A DNA stretch of 64,000 nucleotides from Chelonoidis abingdonii. Taxonomy: Eukaryota; Chordata; Testudines; Testudinidae. This document shows, piece by piece, positions 33,618-45,324 of the stretch. Location: positions 30,837,446 through 30,901,445 of the forward strand of contig NC_133770.1 of the NCBI RefSeq assembly GCF_003597395.2, written 5' to 3'. Position 1 is the first letter of the stretch; each line of letters begins with the position of its first letter. The position numbers and the translations under genes were made by a program. The notes beneath the pieces are model-generated. The model saw only the letters and a program-made list of their open reading frames with translations. It made no database searches and was not told where the DNA came from.

Positions 33618-33755
33618 TTTAATAATAATAATTATAACAATAAATAAATACTTACCTATTATATAACCTATTATCTTTTCATCAGTAGATGTCAAAATGC
33701 TTTACAAAGGAGCTCAGTATCATTATCCACATTTTACAGATGGGGACACTGGAAC
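33618..33755 (-). repeat. MIR/CORE-SINE fragment, antisense
   Basis: tgctttacaaaggagctcag then tatcattatccacattttac and agatggggacactgg is the reverse complement order of a MIR-type 3' half. A run of TAA-rich simple sequence at 33620-33655 marks the tail side. Confidence 0.6.
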
Positions 33756-33759
33756 AAAA

Positions 33760-35430
33760 ATGGACACCCTTGCTTCTATGGCATTTCCAACTCTCTTTGT
33801 TTTTGATTAATTTCTGTATGTGCGATTCTTTTATTAACAAGAATGTTTACAGAAAGCAAAAGCCACAGAAATACTTAAGTGAGTCTGTGCTCACTTGAAG
33901 GTTCTTGCTGGAAATATTTTTGTGGCCTTCTTGTTAATTTTCCTCCTCTTGTTTATAAAAGTTTGTCTTCCAGTTAGAGAGCAGAACCAATACCATATGG
34001 CTCAGGTGAAAAATCTCACACCATGAATGACAAATACAGACTAGACAAAGACATATGTGTAGTGAATAGTTCATGAACCCTCAGAGAGTGTGATGTGATT
34101 GTATAATCAATCAATGTTAATCAAATACTTTCATATGAAAAACATGTTAATAGAAATTAGGACTCTTTTTTGAATAATTCACAAGCAGAAAGAAAAAAAA
34201 GGCCAAATGCAGTGAATAAATGATTTAATATTGATGTTTTGCCTGTCTTGTCAGCAGACACCTTCTCACACATGAAAAAGCCACATAGACGTGGGCCACA
34301 GAGAAACTCTTACTCCCCAAAACTTTGGGGACAACAGTTGCAGGTTTGCTAATTTATCTTCAGTAGTGTTATGCTCATGTGAGAAAATCTGGTTTACTGG
34401 TTCAAAGCCACCTAACAGTAAACTGAGAAGATTTTGCTAAAAGTTAAATACTTGTGTGTATGGTAAGAGGAAAAAAATAGCTATAGGATTTTCCTTTAAA
34501 AATGTTATTAAAATACACATTTCCTGCCTAAGATCTGAGAAGTCTCAGCTATGGGTTCATCGTTTTTCTCCTTGTGTGGGATATAGCCAGTAGCATAATC
34601 AAGGAGAACAAATGTAGGGCAGTAGAATGGAGTGGTTTTGATGTCACTCGGATTGAAAGAGAAACTAAAGAGTATAAAATCCACGTTTCTCAGTATCATA
34701 AGACAAATACAATTATTTTCAAATGTGTTAATACTGGTTGCTGGTTAGATTTTAAAACAGTTTCTGTAAATTTTTTCGTGCTTTTGGAGATGTTTCAAGA
34801 GAGTTTTTATTTTAAACAAACAGATGAACAAACCCCAAAATAAATGAGAGAAACCCCTAAACCTTTATGGTCTGTTGACATGTTTGACTGATGGAAATTG
34901 GACATGCAGACAAAGTAAACTACTCTGGCTAAATGATTTTGAATAGGATGATGGCCTGCTGTTACATAAATCCTCCCTGCTGTCAGATTCCTGGAGCATT
35001 CTTTGTTCTAGCTTTGGAGAGACTTCTTGTCAACTCACCAAGCAGAAAACTATGGCTGTTGCTGTCAGAACATCATACTAAGTGGACAAAATGACTATTC
35101 TCAACATAAAGGTTATAATTCTTTTTCAGAACTCCATCTGGTTCTGGCAGTGGGAGCAGACTCAAGAATGGAGAGAACTCCTCTTCTGATGGCCTGAGTG
35201 CTCTTTCTGAGCTAAATTATAGCTCCTCCAACATTATTTTTCTTTTTTCTTTCCATAGAACCATCAGTGAGGGAAGACATGGGAGGTATCTTCCTTCATC
35301 TCCTGTACTGAAGTGTAATTACCCACCCATCCCCCACCAATATTGCCTTAGTTAGTACCTGAAGCCAATGCTCTCTAGCACCACCTGAAGTAAATGAAAG
35401 AGTCAGCTGCTGTCAGGAACAAAAAACCCA
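33760..35430. other. Unassigned AT-rich DNA
   Basis: No gene, RNA or clear repeat was found. Confidence 0.5.
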
Positions 35431-35434
35431 AGAG

Positions 35435-35499
35435 TGAAATCCTGGCCCTGTTGAAGACAATGGCAAAACTCCATTGACTTCATTGGGGCCAGGATTTCA
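35435..35499. repeat. 65-bp foldback repeat (MITE-like)
   Basis: The arms 35435-35463 and 35471-35499 are complementary at 25 of 29 positions around a 7-base loop (caaaact). The theme 'attgacttca' also occurs in the foldback at 42037-42090 (attggcttca). It is non-coding. Confidence 0.7.
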
Positions 35500-35704
35500 T
35501 TGTAAGTGTAGCTAAACCTGGATCTTCAAATGGAGAATATTTTAATGTTCTGTATTTCATTCAAACATAAATACATATACAGTAGGGAGGGGCTCAGGGC
35601 AGAAAGTTCAGAGCCCAGTCTATACTTTATGCCTGTCAGTGGTGTTGATTCTGCCCGCTATAAAGATATTGGTGCAGTAGCCAAGCTTTTGGAGAGTCAC
35701 TTTG

Positions 35705-35835
35705 GTCCAGGAGCTGGGGTGTAGGTCTGCAATTCTAACAAGCTGGGTTCCAGTCTTAGCTGTGCAACTGACCGGCTGTGTGACCTTGGACAGGTCACTT
35801 CAAGTCTCTATATTTCTTTGTCTTTGTCCCTCTTA
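35705..35835 (+). repeat. MIR/CORE-SINE fragment
   Basis: ctgggttccagtcttagctg then tgcaactgaccggctgtgtg and accttggacaggtcacttca matches the MIR CORE in order and orientation. It also explains the open frame at 35702-35947, which is not a gene. Confidence 0.75.
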
Positions 35836-35839
35836 CCCT

Positions 35840-37630
35840 TTGTCTGTCAGCCTATTTGAAAAATTCAGCTCCCAAGATCAGATCCTGAATAGCCTGAAAG
35901 TTCAGGAGTGTTTGGATCTGAGGGTTTGGTTTGGTCCTTCTGTATGAGATTGCACATCTATTAAGGTATTGCAATTGCTATTTTGGTGAATAAGTGGTTC
36001 CATTTCCTAAGATTAATTTAATCGAGTTCAGTGTGTTTAAACTGTGTTGTTGTCAACATCTGAGCAGATAAAATGTGATTCTGAGAACTCTGTGAAAACA
36101 TGACCTAACCTTTCCCACTGTTATGAGCAATAATAATACAATTTAAGGGGGGGGGGGGAAATGCTTGAAGTAGGTTAGAAAACACTCATGTTAAAAGGCA
36201 CCCTAACAATATGGAGAAAGAAAACTACATGGGGATAAGTTTTCATTTTTAGGTTTGGTTAAATAGGCTAAAGACTGTTTATCACATGGCAGCAGGAGAT
36301 ACCATGTGGCTGCAATCTGAACATGGCTGCTGTTAGTAGATACTACTTGTTTTTCCCTTTTGTTTTTCTCTTGGATTATGTGTCTGTGCTTGACATTAAA
36401 GAATTCTAAAAACATTTGTTTGATGCCTGCAAAATAGAATTCTTAATATGGCACAGAGAGCCTAGGTTAGTTAGCAGGTAATACATTTGAGTTTATTTTA
36501 TGGATTTTTGCATGTCATTTTCTAAGAGCATAAGAGACAGCCTAGTAGAGGCTAGAATAAAGAATCCTTTTAATCCATCCAGTGTAAGTAAATGCTGAGT
36601 CCTCAACAACAGAGACCAAGGGTTGGATTAACCCCTGCTGCTTCAGAGTGGTTAAAATTACACGTCCCTCTGCCAGCCAGGGCTGCCAAAAGGGGTTTAT
36701 CCTTTGACAGAGAGGAGAGGCTGCCATATTTTCACCAACACTCTCACTTTAAATTGCAAACCCTAACAGGTCAAAAATCATGTGTCAGGCATGCCAGAAT
36801 CCTGAGGCTGGCTTAAAAATGATAGAACTTTGTTTTTTTCTTTCCATTGTGGTTTTTGAGCCTTTAGGTTACATTTGGGTCATGTTTTAAAGCTTTTCAC
36901 AAAAACCACAAGGGCTACAAACTTACCTTAAAAAAAAAAAAAGTTGAAATTCTTACATAATTACTTGACTCCAGAATCTGGGGCTAAAACACCAGGTTTC
37001 TTGAGACTCATGATAAAATTGTGATTGTTGGCAACACTGTCACCTAAGGAAAGCAGCTTCAATTTCTTCCTCTGAATAGATCAGCAGAGGCTGCAGCCGG
37101 GGTGCACTGAATCAGTGATCCCCTGGCTGCCTTTGTCACTGCTTTTCCCCAGGCAGCATTGTCCAGTTTTGGGGCTGTGCTGGCTGGCTGCTGACCTCTT
37201 TCCTCAGCACAGAAATTGCATTACCATTTTCTTGCATTACCACTGTTTCATCTGCAGCAAACCTCTGGTCTCAGCTGGATTCCTAACAGTTGATTCAGCC
37301 CCTGGAGTGAATCAGGCCACTGAATTCTTGTTACACATTCATCATGATGAAAACACGAGCACTGCTGATGGTCCAGTACAACAACATATAGCATAACATT
37401 TTTCAGGGCCTGAACAACCAACAGGTATTTTTCATGTTCCAGAAGAGTTGGGTACCTAAGAGCTTTTCAATAATGAGGAGGAGGCAGAAGGATGGGTGTG
37501 CACTTGAGTTCTGCTATATCTCTCAAATCTATATGACCTTTTGGAATCTTGTGACTCTTTTGGTTTGATTCAGAGATTTACCCTCATTCAGTAAATCTAA
37601 GGTAATAATTTTTCTTCCCTTAATTTTTAG
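35840..37630. other. Unassigned DNA
   Basis: A G-run of about 12 lies near 36149-36160 and an A-run near 36930-36942. No gene was found; the frame at 37115-37396 carries no recognisable domain. Confidence 0.5.
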
Positions 37631-37634
37631 ACAG

Positions 37635-37870
37635 ACTAGTGGATATGGTACTGGCATAGGGATTCAGAGGTCTTGGGTTTATTCCTTCCTTGCCTCAGGC
37701 AGGCAAGTCACTTGACTTCTCTGTGCCTCTGTGTTTTCTCCCATAGTTTGTCTGTCTTTTCCATTTAGGTTCTGAGCTCTTTGGGGAGGAGCCATTTCTT
37801 ACTATGCGCTTGTATAGCACAATGGGACCCTGCTTCAGTGGGGGTTTCTAGACACTGCTATATCATAAAT
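37635..37870 (+). repeat. MIR/CORE-SINE with LINE-type tail
   Basis: ggtactggcatagggattca then gaggtcttgggtttattcct and gcaagtcacttgacttctct follow the MIR head and CORE. The 3' part from 37768 (tgagctctttggggaggagc … tagcacaatgggaccctg … tttctagacactgc) is homologous to the 3' end of the LINE at 39651-39782. A tail shared between a SINE and its LINE partner is expected when the LINE enzyme copies both. Confidence 0.7.
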
Positions 37871-37909
37871 CTAATGGCAAAGAGACATGATTTGGCAGCT
37901 ATATCATAG

Positions 37910-38140
37910 AACTGGCAGACTCAAATCTTGGTATTGTTCCCTACTATTTCACAGACTATGTGACCAAGAACAAATCACTTAACTTTTTTACCTGACTGAG
38001 TTTACCTGTAAAATGGGGATAGTAATCCCTACCAATGTCAGTGGCCTGTTGTGTGACCAACATGTTAACATTTGCAAAGCGCTTTGAGATCCCGGATTGG
38101 AAGGCCCCACATAGGCCCACAATATTATTGTTATTATTTA
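37910..38140 (+). repeat. MIR/CORE-SINE, second copy
   Basis: The MIR-like order is visible: tatgtgaccaagaacaaatc then acttaac, tgtaaaatggggatagtaat, and a tail gcaaagcgctttgagatccc ending in an ATT-rich simple repeat near 38120-38140. The tail differs from that of 37635-37870, so these are two subfamilies or independent insertions. Confidence 0.7.
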
Positions 38141-38144
38141 ACCA

Positions 38145-38755
38145 GCTTTTGAAATCCTTATTCAATTTTGACTCAGTCTTTAATTAAGAGGGGTCCTGCG
38201 GAACAGGAACTGAATAAAACTAAGTAAAGACTTCAAAATTTGGCCCACTATTACTATTCTTATGGCAGAAGAAGCTCTCTTTTGGATACAACCCCTGGTT
38301 TTTGGTGCACTTTTCCTAGATACCTATATTATGTAAATTGTTCTGTAATAAAAGTTACATTTGCTTTGAAGCCATCCTGAATTTTAAGCTGCCGGGGTCA
38401 ATAATTAAACTTAGCCATGTCTGTCAGGTTCAGAGCCAAATATTTTAAGATCATCTACTCAGCTGCTTCTTTTCTTCACCTGACTGAAATCAGTCTAGGA
38501 GGCAAGAAAAACAAAAACTGACTGCAGAACTTTTACATGTACACGCTTTTCAAAAATTAGAGTATCAGTTATACCCTACACTATTCTACAGCAAACTATT
38601 TGTAGAACCACACAATCATCCATTATAGATGTGAAAAATAGTTTTGTAATATGTATATTTCCTCTCTCTGTTATTTACCTCATTACATTCCTGTTGACTG
38701 TTTACATATACAAAGAAAGGGACTTAGATTTTGTGTACTTCAGTTGTCCATAAAA
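38145..38755. other. Unassigned DNA
   Basis: Nothing recognisable on either strand. Confidence 0.45.
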
Positions 38756-38759
38756 AATA

Positions 38760-39782
38760 ATCCAAATTCTTCCCATCTCCCATCTTGACTGCGGCAACCT
38801 CCTGTCTGGATTTCTTGACATCCACCTTGCTGTCCTGAGGTCCATTCAAAACACTGTTGAAAAAATCATATTCCTGGCTTATCCATCAGGGGCGGCTCCA
38901 GATCCCATCACACCAAATGAGTGCTTGAGGCGGCAAGCCGCGGGGGGCGCTCTGCCGGCGCCGCAAGGGCAGCAGGCAGGCTGCCTTTGGCGGTTTTCCT
39001 GCGGAGGGTCCACTGGTCCCACAGCTTCAGCGGACCTCCCGCAGGCGTGCCTGCGGGAGATCCGCCAAAGCCACGGGACCAGCGGACCCTCCACAGGCAA
39101 ACTGCCGGACGCAGCCTGCCTGCCGTACTTGGGGCAGCAAAATCCTTAGAGCCGCCCCTGTTGTCCATTCCATCCTTGGCCCAGCCATACTCACAATGGT
39201 TTGACTTGCTTCACCATCTCTGCTGCAGTGAACCCAGGGTTCTACTCAAGGCCTTTTTCAACTTATCATAGCCCTTCCCAGTATATTGTAGTATCTCTCT
39301 TGTTACACACTTTTATATCTTATCATGTCAAACCTGCCCTCATTGGCTTCACCAACCAGCCTCCATCAGCCATATGTCCCCATCTCCCACCATCACGCTT
39401 TCTCATCTGCCACTCCTCTGTCCTCTTTCAAATCTCTCCTCAATGGCCATGTCTACCATGTTGCTTACAGGAAATGCTAGCTAATTAATGGCTAGGTAGA
39501 TGGACTTATATTTTTCATATAGCCTATAAATAAAATACTCTCAGAACTCTCTAGCTGTATATATTTAGCCTACTTAAGTACAAGTCCGTATTGTTATTTC
39601 CCCCCTCCTTCCTTCCAATTGTTTGTTACATTCCACTTGTAGCATTTCAGATTAATTAGAATGTAAGTTCTTTAGGGCAGGAATCATGTTTTCCTATATA
39701 TATGTACAGAGGTGAGTGAAAAGGGGTCCTTGTCTTGACTGGGGTCTATAGTCACTACTGTAATATAAATAAATAATAACTC
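38760..39782 (+). mobile_element. L2/CR1-type LINE 3' end, split by a hAT MITE
   Basis: Before the insertion, 38788-38870 reads LDCGNLLSGFLDIHL and then SIQNTVEKIIFLA, close to the 'LDYCNxLLxGLP…LQxIQNxAAKL' region near the ORF2 C-terminus of L2-type LINEs. After it come degraded coding sequence (ending with an SSFKSLLNGH-like stretch near 39425-39455) and a 3' end at 39651-39782 (tgtaagttctttagggcagg … gactggggtctatagtcact … ataaataaataataa). The hAT MITE at 38887-39160 sits inside. It is old and inactive. Confidence 0.7.
38887..39160 (+). mobile_element. Small hAT MITE family A, copy 2
   Basis: It starts caggggcggctccag and ends agagccgcccctg, with ends nearly perfectly inverted. The flanks ttatccat (38879-38886) and ttgtccat (39161-39168) agree at 7 of 8 bases. 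The body is in the same orientation as copy 1 at 17158. Internal arms such as cggacctcccgcaggcgtgc, followed by ctgcgggagatccgcc, form a further hairpin near 39030-39065. Confidence 0.9.
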
Positions 39783-39789
39783 ATCTTTT

Positions 39790-42030
39790 CATCACCTTAA
39801 TGGCTATGTGATCTGTGTGTATTTATGCAATTGCAGTAAGTAGCTGTAGAAAGCACTGTGATAACGTCAATAGGAGCCCAGTATGGGAATGTAAAATTAA
39901 TGAGCTAGATGGTAATCTCCTTTTTAGGAAAATCACATTTTGTGATACAACACACCCTCTCAATTAGTCTGTTCTCAGGAGCCAGAGAATCTGTGTATTG
40001 TAGTGAAGTGCACATTAAAATTGAGTGCGTTTCCTGGGAAGATCAGTGTAGCTGATAGTCAAAGTACAATAACCTTGTTTGAAATATCTTATAGCAGCAG
40101 CATTATAGAGACAATGCACTGTACTTTCGTATTTGTGGGTTTTTTTAAAGTTTCTGGGGGTATTTATTAGTAAAGTGAAAGATATTTTAGCAGATTTTGT
40201 TAAGAAAAACATAATAGGAAAGCCAAGCTGTGTCCTTCTGCAAGTTTGTGCTATGCCAAAGCACTGATCAAATCATTAGCAAAGTGTATGACTGGCAGAA
40301 AGCATGAAGACCTGTTTCTTGCTCTCCATGGTAATTATCATTCTCATCACAAAGGTTAAGATTCAGACTTCCCTTCCTAGTGCAACTGAGATCTGAATCA
40401 CTTCATAATAAGCACTGTGCTGCTAGAAAAGGCAGACATCATAACTGTAGTTCTACTGGACTCTAACAGTGGAAAATGATTGAAAAAGGAAGTCCCTTTA
40501 CAGAGGAAAATGTAGGGAATGTGAATCTTTGCTGATGGTCAAATGCTGCTGTCTTGTCTGCAGAATCTACTAGTTTTCTAGCATAAAGCAGGTTTCTGTA
40601 TTTACCTGTTTTGTCATTTGTCTGAAAATGAATGCTTTCCCCTCCCCCATCCAGTTATGATGTGATCCTAATGCAGTGGCTGTGCACATGAAATCAAAAC
40701 ACCTGTATAGGACATTGAGGATTGTTTTAAGTTAATTAGCACAACCTGCTATTATACAGAGAATGGGCCCAATCCAGCTGTTTTTAACTTAGGCAAAATT
40801 CCAATTCATTTCATGGGCTCAGTAGGAGTTTAACTGATTAAGGACTGTCAGATAGGGCACATTATTTGCAGTGATCAGATAGGACAGAGGGTTAAGTTAA
40901 GGGGGCAATTTTGGAGGCCAAAGTTCAAATCTAGTTTAGGTCATCATAAGTGAAATTAGTTTGGTAGTCTCTAACCAGACGTCAGTGGACATTAATCTAC
41001 ACCATGACAGCACAGTGTAAATTGGCAAAAGTGGTGATTTCTGCTTAAGACTAGAGTAGGGAAGATGTAGCAGGTCACAGGTCAGACTTGAAGAGATGAG
41101 AGCTGGTCAAAAACAATATTTTATTTTCAGAAAATGCTGTCAAATTTTTTTAAAAATTGAAGTTTCCAATATAAAAAAGAAACAATTAAAATGTGGAGAA
41201 AAAAATCCTGATTTTTTTTTCATCATGGCTTTAGATATGGCCTAATTCATTTGTACTTTTAGTGGAATGATCTTGGACCACTGAAGTGCATGAGAGATTT
41301 GCTGGAGAGTGCAATGGGAGGGACAAGACCTGTAATGCAAAGCAGAACATGAAGTCGCAGAGGATTCAGGGGCGTGTTCTGATAGATGGGCAAAAGCAGC
41401 AGCTCAGCTCAGACAAACTGGAAAACCATTGTAGATCACATTTTCAGAAAGGTCTCCACCCAGATTTGAATTTGGGGGCCCAAAAATGTAGAGGCTTTTC
41501 GTGGAAATGTGTTCCTTTGTGTACACTCTACTGTACTTTGCATACTTCCCATACCTCCTGGTGAGTTAAAGTTTGCCCTTGATACATTACACAGCAAGTC
41601 ATGAGCCAAGGGTGTAAAACATTTACCTGTTATGATTTTTTCATTAGTTGATTGGTACCCAATACTGTGCCAAATTCAGGGGGTATTTCCATTCATTTCA
41701 AATTAAATCCACCTATTTACCAAAAGTGATTATGACTCATGTTGTAACAATGCCTCTCAGCTCATAAATTTCACTATATGAAAAAGTCTAGGAGCTCTGA
41801 TGTATTTCACATCTTCATAGTGTGTATCTTAGTTTAGCTCGTTTCAAGTTTAGGAAATGGATAAACAAAAGATCTGTGGGTTACACACAGAAGAGTGTCT
41901 GCTGACTTTAATTAACAAACGCCCTCCTTTAGTTCAAATGGCAAAGCATTTTCCTGGAACATTTCCTGCCTCTTTGAGTTTTGTCTGAAAGTTAATTTAT
42001 CAGCTGGCATACATACTTAGGCACATGGAA
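39790..42030. other. Unassigned AT-rich DNA
   Basis: No gene or confident repeat was found. A SINE-like B box scrap (aaagttcaaatctag near 40921) is too weak to call. Confidence 0.5.
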
Positions 42031-42036
42031 CCCAAA

Positions 42037-42090
42037 CCTGCTTTCATTGAAGTAAATGGGAGTTTTGCCATTGGCTTCAATGAGAGCAGG
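42037..42090. repeat. 54-bp foldback repeat (MITE-like)
   Basis: The arms 42037-42059 and 42068-42090 are complementary at about 20 of 23 positions around a short loop. It is non-coding. Confidence 0.65.
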
Positions 42091-42267
42091 TGCATACCCT
42101 TAATGAAGTGTGTAATGGTCTCAATGTACACACAGAAAACCTGGACTCAGTCAGCATTAAAGGAGAAGAACCATTTATAAGAATCCCAGAGCATGTGAAT
42201 GGTGCATCATGGTGACATTTTAAGGCTTTACAAGGACAGTGAAAAGATCAAGTTGAAGAACAGAATT

Positions 42268-42475
42268 AGACATGAAGATACTGTCACACTGAAACTATTC
42301 ACCTGTCACTTGGAGAAGTTTATAAAAACCTTGAATAGGAAGGAAAAGGGCATCATGATAAATGAGAGCACCTAAGCCACATCAGATCAGCAGATAACAT
42401 AGTCATCTTTGCCGAAATCCCTAAAGACCTTGAAGCACTAATGAGAGAATTAAACATGAAGAGTATGGCATGAGC
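42268..42475 (+). pseudogene. RTE-type LINE reverse transcriptase scrap
   Basis: The first frame reads RHEDTVTLKLFTCHLEKF, then IKTLNRKEKGIMIN. After an indel near 42366 a second frame reads HLSHIRSADNIVIFAEIP, then KDLEALMRELNMKS. The order corresponds to 'G(D)TxSPKLFxxxLE … KGIxING … HLRFADDIVLF … ELM' in RTE-clade LINEs. The catalytic box normally FADD reads SADN here (42387-42398), so the enzyme would be inactive even without the frameshift. Only about 70 codons remain and no ends are visible. Confidence 0.75.
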
Positions 42476-42479
42476 AATT

Positions 42480-43490
42480 AGGATAAGGGAGGGTGGAATT
42501 GCTCCCAATAAGACTTGATGCCCAAACCTTCACCCCATATTGAAATCAGGCTTGACCCAAACATTTGCACAGATATGAAAAAGTCAGAATGTTTCCCCCC
42601 TCATTATTTTTCATTTTCCATTGCTTCCTTACTTCCTGCCTCTCGCTAGGAATACAAGTGCTGGAATGCTTCAACTTTCTAGAATGTTTTCTTGCAGTAT
42701 TTTCAGCTTGCCCTGAAACAAGAAGCGCCAGAAATCTCATAGCAGTGCTTTCATAGCTGGGGAGACCTATCTTGTCACATATTAAATAGATCAGGCTTGG
42801 TCACTATTTGGATAGAAGATATTATGGGGAAAACACAAGTTACTGCACAGAGGATGTAGGATGATTAAGTAGATGGTGCTCGGGTGCTCTTTTCCTCAGT
42901 CAGTATAGAACTGACTTCCCAGCATGCTGAGAAGAGGCCTTGCTTTTGCTAGACAGTATTGCTAACATTTGGATGAGATATATTGCCAAGCTCCTTACCA
43001 CTTATCTTTATCATATGATTTTTCTTTTCTTCAACTAAAGTACCTACATTTTGCCTAACTGAATATCTCATGAGGTTTCAATGATATATGTTGTTCATCT
43101 TCACTTCTTGCCCTAAACAGTTGTGTTACTGTGCACTGCTGAAGAGTGGCTGCATTTCACTCCAGAGGGTTCTGCTTTCAGTTGCATATAAAATTATCCC
43201 TTATATTCTGGGCTCAGTTCTGCTTTGCCTTGCAGTTCCATAGATTCAATTGGAATACTTCATTAGCAGAGAAATTGCCCCATAAAAATGGAAGCTGGGT
43301 CTGAACCACCTTTAAAAAAACTGACGTTAAATATTTGGCAATACACACAGTCAAAATGAGTCCATTTGAATCTGTGCCCCTGGTCACTTTTACTTTCCCT
43401 TGGTGTCAACAGGCCTCCTCAGTCAGTCCTTCTGTTAGCATTTTGGTTTTTCCCAGAGGGTAATTAGCTGATTACTAGTCTAATGAGTAA
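42480..43490. other. Unassigned DNA
   Basis: No feature was recognised. Confidence 0.45.
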
Positions 43491-43499
43491 ATGAGGTGT

Positions 43500-45320
43500 A
43501 GCTGAGGAATGGTGTGGTGTTGGAGGCCATGCCTTTAAGGACTGAGCTTCCCAGACAGAGATTCTGGGTGGAGTGCTCTTGTTATGCACAGTCAGCTGGA
43601 ACCAGACACCCCCCGCCCCAGAGTTTTGGCAAGCAGCCCCTAAGCATTGAGTGATCACTGACTTGCATATGGTGCCAGGAGTACAGCACACGAAGAAGAT
43701 AATGCTTAGTGGAGGAATGGAGCACTTAAAAGCCCCAGCAGAGTTGAAACTCTTTGGAAATATGGAAGACAACTGGAGAAGGTGTAATCAGCACTTTACT
43801 CTGTATCTACAAGCATTGGATGGCAGCAAAAAGGAAGATAGTCACTGGTTCTGAAGCCCTTGATGTGTTTAATAATTTTCAATTAGCACAGGGAGAGGAG
43901 GCTGCCTAGGAAACGATAGTACAGAAATTTGAGAAGTGCTGGCACTTCACTTAACAATGAAACATATGAGAGTGATGTTTTTAAACCAGAAGTGCAAAGG
44001 GAAGGTGAAACCATAGAAGTTTTGGCACTAGGTCAATCACAGAATCTTTCAATTTGGAGATGCTAAACGGGTCCCTGATAAGAAACCACTCATGGTTGGC
44101 ATTTGGAACAACAAAATCACAGAAAGACTATTTGAAGACCCAGAATTAACCCTTAGGAAAAATATTAGAATTTGCCAAGCAAAGGAAGTCACTCAGTCCA
44201 GACTGAAGCTTGGGTGTGTGTGCGTGTGTGTGTGCATGTGAACTGTGCTCTGACATTGTGGCCTTGACAGAGAATCCAGAATATTACAAGAAAAGAGACC
44301 TGAGGCAGAAAGGGATGCAGTGCTCAGAGGCCACAAAGCACGTGTAGCAACCAGAAAAGTGGACGTGCTTCATCCTGACAGCAGTAATGCTGATGTTCCC
44401 AGGGAGTCCTGAAGGTCCAAGGAGCAGCACAGAACACCTCAAATATTAACTGAACCTTGTTGGAAAGTTTAGTTATTAGGTCTGTTATAAGTATTTACAG
44501 TTGTGCATTAATATTAAGGTTTTAAAATGTTATAATTTTTTTCCCTTGAAAGTCGACAGAAAATGGAAAGTCCTTCCCTTGAAAAATTTCACATTTTTGA
44601 AAATATTTCCATCCTGAACTGGGATGAAACATCAAAATTGTAACATTTTGTTGTGGGAAGGGATTTCAAGAAAAACATCCGTTGTCGGAGACCCTATGTG
44701 GAATTTTCCAGCTTCTCAGTTGCTTCATGGAAAACTCTTGTCATTTTCACTTTCTTAGAATGTGAAACTGATGAGCCTTCCAGGGTTGCTGCTGGAGAGG
44801 CAGAGAGCTTGGCTGTTCTTTGTACTGTCTACCCCTGTAGCTGCAGACGGGACAGGTAAGTTGAGAGGCCAGGCTCTGCTTCTTCAGCCTCCAGCGTGGG
44901 AAGGGGCTGAGAGTCAGGGACACAGAGGGTCAAGGTGTTCAGCCTTAGCAGTCCTCCTGGAAAGCCTGTGGCAGACATTGACAAGCGTCTGCCAAGAGGG
45001 AAGCTGGGGAGACATCATTTAGGTATTCTTAACAGAAAGTGGAAAATCAGAATTTTCTGTCAAAAGTGAAATTTCCTGGACAAAATTTTGGTGTTGTGTA
45101 AAGGACATTTTTCATTGAAAAGTCATATCGATTAATAATTTCTCACCAGCTATACGTGAAAGGGAAGATGCGGCATTGGGGACTGTGTCCTTTAAAGACT
45201 TAGCTTCCCAGATGGGTGGGGCATTGTGAAGCTCTTATTGTTATGCACAACCAGTTGGAATCAGACAAAGAATAAAGCAGAGCTCTTGCTGGCACCTTAA
45301 GCACTGAGTAATTACTGACC
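43500..45320 (+). mobile_element. Decayed LTR retrotransposon with gag-like remnant
   Basis: Two related direct repeats bound the unit: about 43500-43662 and 45155-45320. Shared phrases are 'ccttta…gac(t)…agcttcccaga', 'gtggggcattgtgaagctct' against 'gtggagtgctc', 'ttgttatgcacar…agytggaa', and 'taagca(c/t)tgagt(a/g)a…actgac'. The right repeat holds an aataaa signal (45270-45275). After the left repeat, tggtgccagga (43670-43680) stands where a primer-binding site would be. The interior has a gag-like remnant (43718-44205) but no pol. At 1.5 kb internal length it is either deleted or non-autonomous. Exact LTR limits and the target duplication were not resolved. Confidence 0.65.
43718..44205 (+). 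pseudogene. Gypsy-type gag remnant
   Basis: The frame from the ATG at 43718 reads LKLFGNMEDNWRRCNQHFTL and YLQALDGSKKED, resembling the gag start of vertebrate Gypsy-type elements ('…GNxxxNWxxFxQxFxxYLxA…'). Later frames preserve EALDVFNNFQLAQGEE, then QREGETIE, then 'SLIRN…' and 'EPELTL'-like stretches. Gag forms the particle around the RNA template. Frameshifts and stops begin after about 43850. Confidence 0.68.
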
Positions 45321-45324
45321 ACCA

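Noticed and set aside
44762..44870. Splice-donor-like gacaggtaagt after a short open frame
   Set aside because: There is no acceptor, domain or neighbouring exon. The site lies within the decayed LTR element and short donor matches are common by chance.
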